DNA of 64,000 bases from NCBI GenBank assembly GCA_039889035.1, contig JBDQQY010000021.1, positions 1 through 64,000 of the forward strand. The letters are read 5' to 3'. Position 1 is the stretch's first letter. Each line of letters starts with the position of its first letter. The notes under the pieces were generated by a model. That model was given only the letters and a program-made list of their open reading frames with translations, made no database searches and was not told where the DNA came from. This document shows positions 24,628 to 31,625 of the stretch, one piece after another. The stretch comes from Plantactinospora sp039889035 (GTDB taxonomy: Bacteria > Actinomycetota > Actinomycetes > Mycobacteriales > Micromonosporaceae). A program made the position numbers and the translations under genes.

Positions 24628-26243
24628 GCCGCCGGCACCGGTAGCTCGTCCGGACTTCCCGCCACCGTCGACGGCCAGCCGGGAGTTCCCGCCGGTTCGG
24701 GCGCGCCGGAGAGCAGCCGGCGGTAGATCCCGGTGAGGATCTCGGCCTGGGCCGCCCAGGTCCAGCCGTCCAGCAGCCCCGGCCGGTCGTACGCGGCCCG
24801 GTACCGCTCCCGGTCCGCCAGTACCGCCCGGACCGCCCGGGCGTAGTCGGCGACGTCCCGGGCCCGGAAGACCTCGCCCTGCCCGGTCGACCGGACCGTC
24901 CCGGCCATCGTCTTCACATCGCTGACCACCAGCGGCAGCCGGGCGTGCGCGTACTCGAAGAACTTGGTGATCAGCGCGATCTCGTGGTTGGGCCAGTGGT
25001 GGATCGGGATCGCCCCGACGTCCGCGCCGGACAGGAACGGCACCACCTGCCAGTGCTCGACGTACGGCAGCACGTGCACCCGGTCGGCGACACCGATCCG
25101 GTGGGCGCGCGCGACGAGCTTGCGCACGTACTGGAGGTCGGGGTTGACCACCAGCGCGGTGTGCACCCCGGGCAGCTCGGGCAGGGCGTCGACCATGGTA
25201 CGCAGGCCACGCTGCTCGGCGGCGCTGCCGCTGTAGACCACCAGCGGAACGTCGGGCCCGATCCCGCAGCGCTGCCGCAGGTCCGGTACGCCCCCGTCCG
25301 CCCCGCCCGGGGCGTGTTCGGCGGCGGGCGCGTTCAGCACCACCGCCGGCTGCTCGTCGAGGTGGTGCTCCGCGCGGAGCAGGTCGGCGAGCGCGTCGGA
25401 GACGGTGACCACGGCGTCGGCGTACGGGGCGTACTCGCGCTCGTGCGCCCGCATGGCGGGCAGCCAGCGGATGTGCGGCTGCCACGGCCGGATGCCCGGC
25501 AGGAACTCGTGGGCGTCCCAGACCAGCTTTACCGGCCGGCCGGCGGCCTGCGCCCTGGTCTTGGCCCGCGCACCGACCCCGAGCATCCGAAAGTCGTTGG
25601 CGTGGATCAGGTCCGGCGCCAGCTCGTCGACCACCGGCCCGTACGCCAGCTCGTAGTCCCAGAGCCCCGGTTCGAGCCGGCGCCAGGCCCCGTCGCCCAT
25701 GGTCAACTGCCAGAACAGCGTGTACGCGCGGTCCCACGGGTTGCGGTAGCGACGGCCGTAGAGGCCCCGGTTGTGCATCTTCGTCCGGACCCAGACCCAG
25801 CGGCCGGCCAGGGCGGCCAGCACCAGCCGGAGCCGGAGCCAGAGTTCCGCCGCGCGGTCGCGCCGGCCCGCCCGGGCGGCCAGTTCGAGCTGGGCGCCCC
25901 GGAACCGGAGGTCCGCCCGCCAGGCGGCGACCTGCTGGGCCCGGTGTTCGGCGATCCCGTTCGGCGGGTAGCCGAGCGGCCAGCGCAGCCAGGCACGTCG
26001 GTACTGGTGACGCTTGCGGAACAGCGGCTCCGGCATCGGCAGCAGCCGGACCTGCGCCCGGCCGAGCTGCCAGCTCTGCGGCGCCATGGTCGGCGACCGG
26101 CCGAGCAGGATCACCTCCCAGCCGGCGTCCGCCGCCGACCGGGCCTGCTTCTGCACCCGGGAGTCCCCGTTGACGCCGTTGTCGACCAGCATGACGATCC
26201 GGCCCGGCGAGTGGCGGCCTGCCCCGGCATCGTCAGGCGTCAT
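24618..26243 (-). CDS. Glycosyltransferase, GT-B fold (family 4-like)
   Basis: A 541-residue GT-B enzyme. The N-terminal domain starts IVMLVDNGVNGDSRVQKQA; the loop GDSRV replaces the usual glycine-rich acceptor loop. The middle has VKLVWDAHEFLPGIRPWQ. The C-terminal nucleotide-sugar domain contains VPLVVYSGSAAEQRG, HVLPYVEHWQVVPFLSGADVGAIP and KFFEYAHARLPLVVSD, the E-x7-E-like donor site. It probably adds a sugar to an envelope glycan or antibiotic; the acceptor is unknown. ATG at 26243 precedes MTPDDAGAG. No polysaccharide cluster surrounds it. Confidence 0.85.
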   Translation of the reverse strand: MTPDDAGAGRHSPGRIVMLVDNGVNGDSRVQKQARSAADAGWEVILLGRSPTMAPQSWQLGRAQVRLLPMPEPLFRKRHQYRRAWLRWPLGYPPNGIAEHRAQQVAAWRADLRFRGAQLELAARAGRRDRAAELWLRLRLVLAALAGRWVWVRTKMHNRGLYGRRYRNPWDRAYTLFWQLTMGDGAWRRLEPGLWDYELAYGPVVDELAPDLIHANDFRMLGVGARAKTRAQAAGRPVKLVWDAHEFLPGIRPWQPHIRWLPAMRAHEREYAPYADAVVTVSDALADLLRAEHHLDEQPAVVLNAPAAEHAPGGADGGVPDLRQRCGIGPDVPLVVYSGSAAEQRGLRTMVDALPELPGVHTALVVNPDLQYVRKLVARAHRIGVADRVHVLPYVEHWQVVPFLSGADVGAIPIHHWPNHEIALITKFFEYAHARLPLVVSDVKTMAGTVRSTGQGEVFRARDVADYARAVRAVLADRERYRAAYDRPGLLDGWTWAAQAEILTGIYRRLLSGAPEPAGTPGWPSTVAGSPDELPVPAAQR

Positions 26244-26401
26244 CTCGGCTCCGTCCCACGCACCGCCCCACGGACCCGGCGAGTGTACGGGCCAACCTCG
26301 GCGACCAGGGCAGAGCCACATGACGCGGAGGTGAACAGCGCGCGACAGGAACCAGGCGGCTCGGGTCGGTGCACCTTTCCACCCTCCGCCGCGGTCCGAC
26401 G

Positions 26402-26446
26402 CGATCGCGCGGGCGCCGCGCAGTTCAGGGTTGAAAAGGCTCAACG
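26402..26446 (-). repeat. Interspersed palindromic repeat, copy B
   Basis: Second copy of the element at 23771-23813. The palindromic core GCGCGGCGCCCGCGC (minus strand) is identical, with flanks CCTTTTCAACCCTGAACT on one side and GATCGCG on the other. It lies between the glycosyltransferase start (26243) and the LCP gene stop (26460). Read as codons both copies give SLF-PE-RGAR-like peptides, but neither is in a plausible gene. Confidence 0.6.
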
Positions 26447-26459
26447 AGGTGAAAAGGGT

Positions 26460-27605
26460 TCACCGGGTGACCCGTTCCGGGTGCCTGCCGATCCATTCGG
26501 CCAGGGCGTCCCGACGGAACGCGTCGAACAGGCTGCGGCTCTGGGCCGGGTCCAGGCTCTCGACCTCGCCCACCGGTCCACGGTCCGGGTGGTACGTCCA
26601 GCCGATCCCCACCGCGTCCGCCGCGGCCACCGTCCGCAGCGCGCCGAACAGTTCCTGCGGGGTCATCCCGTCGAGGTCGAGGGTGAGGTTCCGGCCGAGC
26701 GCCCGGACGATCTCCGCGACCCGGACCGGATTGAGCCCGTCGGCCGGATCGGTGACCTCGTGCAGCAGCGCCTCGGCGAACCGCTGGCCGTTGCGGTCCC
26801 GGTCGTGCGCCCCCTGGTCCAGCCGGTACCGCTGGCGCAGCAGGTCCTGCGCGGCGGCGCCGTCGAGTTGCTGGCAGCCGGCCGGGAAGACCCGGGCGGT
26901 GTGGTGGGACCGCACCTGCTGCGGCAGGCACACCCGGACCCCGCCGACCGCGTCGGTGAGCTGGCGCAGTCCGGCGTAGGTCAGCGTCGCGGTCGCGTCG
27001 AACCGGATCCCGGTCAGCGCGCTGACCGTCCGCTCGGTCAGCGCGGCGCCGGCCGCCAGGTCGGGCCGGCTCCCCGGCCGGTGACTGCCGAGGTAGAACG
27101 CGGCGCTGAGCTTTCCGAAGCCGTGCCCGGGCACCTCGACGCCGAGGTCCCGGGGCACCGAGACGAGATAGAGCCGGCTCCGGTCCGCCGGCACGTGCAC
27201 CAGCAGCACGGTGTCCGCGCGGTGGCCGTTGCTCCGGCCGTCCCCGCCGTCGACGCCGAGAACGAGGAAGTTCAGCGGCTCGGCCGGGCCGGTCGGCCGG
27301 GCCGCGAGCGGCGGCACGGCGACCTCCGGCACCGGCGGCACCCCCACGGTACGGCCGAACGTCGGCACCGCGAGCACGCCGAGCATGGCGAGGGCGACCC
27401 CGGCGACCTGGGCGGCGCGCCGGCGGCGGCGTCGGCGTACCACCCGACGGTCGATCGCCGCGCGCAGCGGCCCGGCCTCCGGGGTCAGCGACTCGTACCG
27501 GGCGAACGCCGCCCGCAACTCCTCCTCGACCAGCCGTGGATCCGGGCCGGCACCCGACTCGTCCGGCCCCGGCGAGTCGTCGAACACCAGGATGTCGTCG
27601 CTCAT
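26460..27605 (-). CDS. LytR-CpsA-Psr (LCP) family protein
   Basis: A 381-residue membrane-anchored LCP protein. A cytoplasmic N-terminus of ~78 residues, ending in a run of arginines (VVRRRRRRR), leads into one membrane span (about 80-102). The extracellular LCP domain begins LNFLVLGVDG and continues with RADTVLLVHV, YLVSVPRDLGV, YAGLRQLTDAVGGVRV and the Arg-rich RQRYRLDQGAHDRDRNGQ. LCP enzymes transfer undecaprenyl-linked glycopolymers to peptidoglycan. Its ATG is 2 bases after the sigma factor stop, so they are translationally coupled. The cytoplasmic extension could contact the sigma factor, which has no anti-sigma gene next to it; this is inference. Confidence 0.88.
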   Translation of the reverse strand: MSDDILVFDDSPGPDESGAGPDPRLVEEELRAAFARYESLTPEAGPLRAAIDRRVVRRRRRRRAAQVAGVALAMLGVLAVPTFGRTVGVPPVPEVAVPPLAARPTGPAEPLNFLVLGVDGGDGRSNGHRADTVLLVHVPADRSRLYLVSVPRDLGVEVPGHGFGKLSAAFYLGSHRPGSRPDLAAGAALTERTVSALTGIRFDATATLTYAGLRQLTDAVGGVRVCLPQQVRSHHTARVFPAGCQQLDGAAAQDLLRQRYRLDQGAHDRDRNGQRFAEALLHEVTDPADGLNPVRVAEIVRALGRNLTLDLDGMTPQELFGALRTVAAADAVGIGWTYHPDRGPVGEVESLDPAQSRSLFDAFRRDALAEWIGRHPERVTR

Positions 27606-27607
27606 TC

Positions 27608-28087
27608 TCAGGCCTCCACGAATTCGGCACGTAGGGTGGCGAGGGCGCGCGAAATGGCCGACCGGACGGTCCCGACCGCGCAGCCGAGCACCTCGGCGAT
27701 CTCGGCGTCCGGCAGGTCCTCGTAGTAGCGGAGCACCAGGGCGGCCCGCTGCCGGCGTGGCAGCCGGGACAGCCAGTTCCACACCTGGTCCCGGTCCACG
27801 GTGGTCTCCGCGTGGTCGACGCGTACGGCGAGGGCCTCGTCGGGCTCCGCGCGCAGTAGCACCCGCCGTACCCAGGAGCCGCGCTGCCAGTCGAGGTACT
27901 GGTTGGTCAGCATCCGGCGTACGTACCGTTCGGGTGCGTCGGCCCGGGCCACCCGCCGCCAGTTGAGCTGGACCCGCACCATCGTCTCCTGCACGAGATC
28001 CTGGGCGAGATGGGGATCGCCGGTCAGCATCACCGCGTAGCGCAGCAGCGCGGTGAGTCTGGAGTCGGCGAACTCCTCGTACGTCAC
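27608..28087 (-). CDS. SigE-family ECF RNA polymerase sigma factor
   Basis: A 159-residue sigma factor with only regions 2 and 4. Region 2 contains ALLRYAVMLTGDPHLAQDLV and RRMLTNQYLDWQRGSW; region 4 has LPRRQRAALVLRYYEDLPDA and EIAEVLGCAVGTVRSAISRA. The second of two nearby GTGs (28087) was chosen since GGAGG lies 5 bases before it but overlaps the first. It is coupled to the LCP gene. A CGTCTATA element upstream fits ECF -10 sequences and suggests autoregulation. Confidence 0.92.
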   Translation of the reverse strand: MTYEEFADSRLTALLRYAVMLTGDPHLAQDLVQETMVRVQLNWRRVARADAPERYVRRMLTNQYLDWQRGSWVRRVLLRAEPDEALAVRVDHAETTVDRDQVWNWLSRLPRRQRAALVLRYYEDLPDAEIAEVLGCAVGTVRSAISRALATLRAEFVEA

Positions 28088-28111
28088 GGGCACCTCCGGC
28101 CTCTCCTCCCC

Positions 28112-28145
28112 TATAGACGGAAGCGTGGGACAGGAAGATTGCCTG
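28112..28145 (-). promoter_or_regulatory. Candidate ECF-type promoter of the sigma-LCP operon
   Basis: On the minus strand the -10 candidate CGTCTATA (28112-28119) is preceded by TGTCCCACGCTTC. The CGTC core is common in ECF promoters, and it lies 25 bp before the start codon. The -35 element is not certain. Self-activation by the sigma factor is inferred. Confidence 0.35.
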
Positions 28146-28278
28146 ACTTACAACTCAGCCGTTCGGTCGAACCTCTTCACCGGGACAGCGTCGGCGGCTG
28201 AGGAGCCCTTAAGCTCCGCAGGCTGCACCTGACCGGTTACGGCAGGTTGCACCCGCTCTTCACGGGAGGAACCCCTCG

Positions 28279-29841
28279 ATGCGATTCACGACCGCGCGGC
28301 GCTGGCTGGCCGGGGTCGGCGTAGCCGGTGCGCTCGTCGCCACCGCCGCCGGCCCGGCCACCGCCGGCGCACCGGCCGACAAGCTGGACGTCTACTTCGC
28401 CGACACGACGATCGCGGCCGGCAGCGCCGGCAAGATCGAGTCGCCGGTGCTGTACTCCACCTCCGGACCGCTGACCCTGCACGAGCTGACCATTCGGTAC
28501 GACTTCGCCGATCTGGCCGGCAAGGTGAAGGTCGCCGAGGAGGAAGAGGAGTTCGGCGACTGTACGTCCTCGGGCGCCACCGCGCTGACCTGCACGATTC
28601 CGTACCCCATCGACGTTTACGAGGATGGCCTCGCCGGGGTGGCCTGGGTGGTCCTCACGCCGACCGAGGAGGCCGAGGACGGTGACGAGGGCAACCTGAA
28701 GGTCTCGGTCAGCGCGGCCGGCGTCGACACCGTCACGCACACCGCGAAGATCCGGGTCGGCGAGGGTGTCGACCTGGCCGCGGGTGACGAGCTGACCAGG
28801 AGCGGCAAACCGGGCGGCAAGTTCAGCACGCCGCTGACCGTGGCCAACAACGGCGAGACCACCATCCAGGGTGCGGTCGCGGTCTTCTACAACGACTACG
28901 CCTTCCGCTCGACGACCCGGTTCAGCAACTGCACGTACGCCGACGAGGACCTGCTCACCTGCAAGTTCGACGAGGCGCTCGCACCGGGCGGCTCCTACAG
29001 CGCCACGCTGCCGTACACCATCGGCGCGGACACCGAGGCGCCCGGCGGCGCGTACGGCGAGATCGTCTGGATGACCACCGCCGAGTTCGAGGACTACGTC
29101 GCCTACCTGGCCCACCGGGGCGTCACCGACCTGGGCAAGCCCGGCACCGACGGTGAGCTGGACCTGACCCAGGCGGGTGGCGTCCAGGCCCGGGGCCGGC
29201 AGGCCGACACCAACCCGGAGAACAACTGGTCGAGCGTCGCGCTCGAGGTCACCGGCAAGAACGGTGCCGACCTCTCCGCGATCGGCGCCACCCTGACCGG
29301 CGAGGCCGGCGACGTGCTGACCGCCAAGCTCGGACTCCGCAACGAGGGTCCGGCCACCATCGACGCGACCCGGGGTGGCGGCTCCTTCACCAACGTGCAC
29401 GTCACGATCCCGACCGGGACCACCGCGGTCGGCGTACCGGAGAACTGCAGCCCGCGCGACAGCGACGGCAGCGGCGACTGGGAGCAGTTCGGCAAGACCG
29501 GCGCCCCGGCGTACCACTGCTACTCGGAGTCCTTCATCAAGGTGGGCGACCAGCAGGCCTTCGAGTTCAAGCTGCGCATCGACAAGGTCGTGCCGAACGC
29601 CACCGGCAGCATCGAGATCAACATCGACTGCCCGTGCGAGGGCCGGCACAGTGACCTCGACGGGTCCAATGACGAGGCGAAGATCCTGGTGAACGCGACC
29701 GAGGAGGGTGGCGGCGGCGGAGGCCTGCCGGTTACCGGCGCGTCGACCGGCATCGTCGCCGCGGCCGGTCTCCTGCTGCTCGCGGCGGGCGTCTTCGGCT
29801 TCGTCCTGGCCCGGCGCCGCCGGACCCGGTTCGTCGCCTGA
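28279..29841 (+). CDS. LPXTG-anchored surface protein
   Basis: A 520-residue cell-wall protein. An N-terminal signal peptide (MRFTTARRWLAGVG to about TAGA) is followed by three or four beta-sandwich, CARDB/DUF11-like modules with paired cysteines, such as FGDCTS..LTCTIP and FSNCTYADEDLLTCKF. After a polyglycine spacer the C-terminus has LPVTG, a hydrophobic span and RRRRTRF, a complete sortase signal. No sortase gene is in the window. A GGGAGG site precedes the ATG. It sits behind the sigma/LCP operon in divergent orientation and ends in a strong hairpin. Ligand unknown. Confidence 0.88.
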   Translation: MRFTTARRWLAGVGVAGALVATAAGPATAGAPADKLDVYFADTTIAAGSAGKIESPVLYSTSGPLTLHELTIRYDFADLAGKVKVAEEEEEFGDCTSSGATALTCTIPYPIDVYEDGLAGVAWVVLTPTEEAEDGDEGNLKVSVSAAGVDTVTHTAKIRVGEGVDLAAGDELTRSGKPGGKFSTPLTVANNGETTIQGAVAVFYNDYAFRSTTRFSNCTYADEDLLTCKFDEALAPGGSYSATLPYTIGADTEAPGGAYGEIVWMTTAEFEDYVAYLAHRGVTDLGKPGTDGELDLTQAGGVQARGRQADTNPENNWSSVALEVTGKNGADLSAIGATLTGEAGDVLTAKLGLRNEGPATIDATRGGGSFTNVHVTIPTGTTAVGVPENCSPRDSDGSGDWEQFGKTGAPAYHCYSESFIKVGDQQAFEFKLRIDKVVPNATGSIEINIDCPCEGRHSDLDGSNDEAKILVNATEEGGGGGGLPVTGASTGIVAAAGLLLLAAGVFGFVLARRRRTRFVA

Positions 29842-29865
29842 CGTCCACCGGACACCAGCACCACC

Positions 29866-29903
29866 GACACCCCGTCGGCCCGGGTACGGGTCGGCGGGGT
29901 GTC
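29866..29903 (+). terminator. Terminator after LPXTG protein
   Basis: A 16-bp stem with two mismatches (GACACCCCGTCGGCCC pairing with GGGTCGGCGGGGTGTC) and a 6-base loop, 25 bp after the stop. It separates the surface protein from hen1. Confidence 0.7.
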
Positions 29904-30032
29904 GCCGTGTCGGGCGGTTCCGGTGCGGTGGCGGGTGGCCGCCGTTCCAGCCGTCGGGACCTCGGGTCGGCGTGTCTCGGTCGGTGCCGGCGGTGGTAAT
30001 CGACGCGACGGGGTGGTCGGCGAACTGTCAGC

Positions 30033-31625
30033 ATGGTCGACGTGTTGATCACCGTGACCACCACCCACCAGCCCGCCACCGACCTGGGCTACCTGCTCGT
30101 GAAGCACCCCGACCGGGTGCACACCTTCGAGATGCCCACCGGTACGGCGTACGTGGTGTACCCGGAGGCCAGCGCTGAACGTTGCACCGCCGCCCTGCTG
30201 CTCGACGTCGACCCGCTGGCGCTGGCCGGTGGCCGGGGGCGGCGGGGAAAGGCCGGCCGGGGCGGCAACCCGACGCCGGACGGCTTCACCCTCGGCCAGT
30301 ACGTCAACGACCGCGGGTACGCCGCCTCCAGCCTGCTCTCCTCGGCACTGTCCACTGTGTTCCGCTCGGCGCTGCGCGGGAACTCGAAGGACCGGCCCGA
30401 GCTGGCCGCCACCCCGATCCCGCTGGAACTGCGGGTGCCCGCGCTGCGTTGCCGGGGCGGGGCCGAGCTGGCCGGCAGGCTCTTCGCCCCGCTCGGCTGG
30501 ACGGTGAACGCCGCCCCGATCCCGCTGGACCCGACCCACCCCGACTGGGGCGGCAGCCGGTACGTCGACCTCACCCTGACCGGCACGCTGCGGCTCGCCG
30601 ACGCCCTCAACCACCTGTACGTGCTGCTGCCGGTGCTGGACGACGCCAAGCACTACTGGGTCGCGCCGGACGAGATCGACAAGCTGCTCCGGGCCGGCGC
30701 CGGCTGGCTGGCGGAACATCCGGAACGAGGGCTCATCACCCGCCGATACCTGGCCCACCGGCGGGCCCTGGCCGGCGCCGCGCTGGCCCGGCTGGCGGAG
30801 CAGCGGCTCGCGGACGAGCCGGGCGACCCGGACACCATCGTGGAGGCGCCCGACGGCGGTGCGGACGAGGAGGCCGGGCTGCCGGCCACCGTCGACCGGC
30901 AGCCGCTCGCGGCGCTGCGCCGGGCCGCCGTACTCGACGCGCTGGACCGCTCCGGCGCCGCCCGGGTACTCGACCTCGGCTGTGGTGGCGGCGCGCTGCT
31001 GACCGAGCTGGTGAAGAATCGCCGGTACACCGAGATCGTCGGCACCGACGTCTCGTCCCGGACCCTGTCGGTCGCGGAACGCCGGCTGCGGCTGGACCGG
31101 CTGCCGCCCCGGCAGCGCGACCGGATCAAGCTGTGGCAGTCCGCGCTGACCTACCGGGACGACCGGCTGCGCGGGTACGACGCCGCCGTGCTGATGGAGG
31201 TGGTCGAGCACCTCGACCCGCCGCGCCTGCCGGCGCTGGAGGCGGCCGTCTTCGGGCACGCCCGACCGGAGACGGTGGTCGTGACCACCCCGAACGTCGA
31301 GTACAACGTGCGGTATCCGGGCCTGGCCGCCGGTGCGTTCCGGCACACCGACCACCGGTTCGAGTGAACCCGAGCCGAGTTCGCGGACTGGGCCGACGCG
31401 GTCGGCGCCGGCTACGGCTACGCGGTCACGATCAGCGGCGTCGGCGCCGACGACCCCGAGGTGGGCAGCCCGACCCAGCTCGCGGTCTTCGCCCGCACCG
31501 CGCCGTCGCGAGGTACACCGACCTCTCCGCCCGGCACGGCACCGCCGACGGCCGGCACCGACCGCACGACCACCACGAGTACGACCGGTGACAGCACCGT
31601 TGGTGACGGAGGAGACGCCCGATGA
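30033..31625 (+). pseudogene. hen1: RNA 3'-terminal methyltransferase Hen1, interrupted by in-frame TGA
   Basis: Bacterial Hen1 adds a 2'-O-methyl group at RNA breaks repaired with Pnkp. Residues 1-240 form the ligase-activating domain (TVTTTHQPATDLGYLLVKHP at the start). The methyltransferase domain has DLGCGGG at 314-320 and metal ligands E389, E392 and H393 in EVVEHLD, with a fourth candidate H441 in HRFE. Codon 445 is TGA (31365-31367) where the family has Trp (FEW). The same frame then continues for 85 codons with typical Hen1 sequence (TRAEFADWADAVGAGYGY, DPEVGSPTQLAVF) and ends at 31625 in an ATGA overlap with pnkp. The product is thus a 444-residue protein lacking its last strands, unless TGA is read through or is a sequencing error. 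A GTG at 30042 is an alternative start. Confidence 0.88.
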
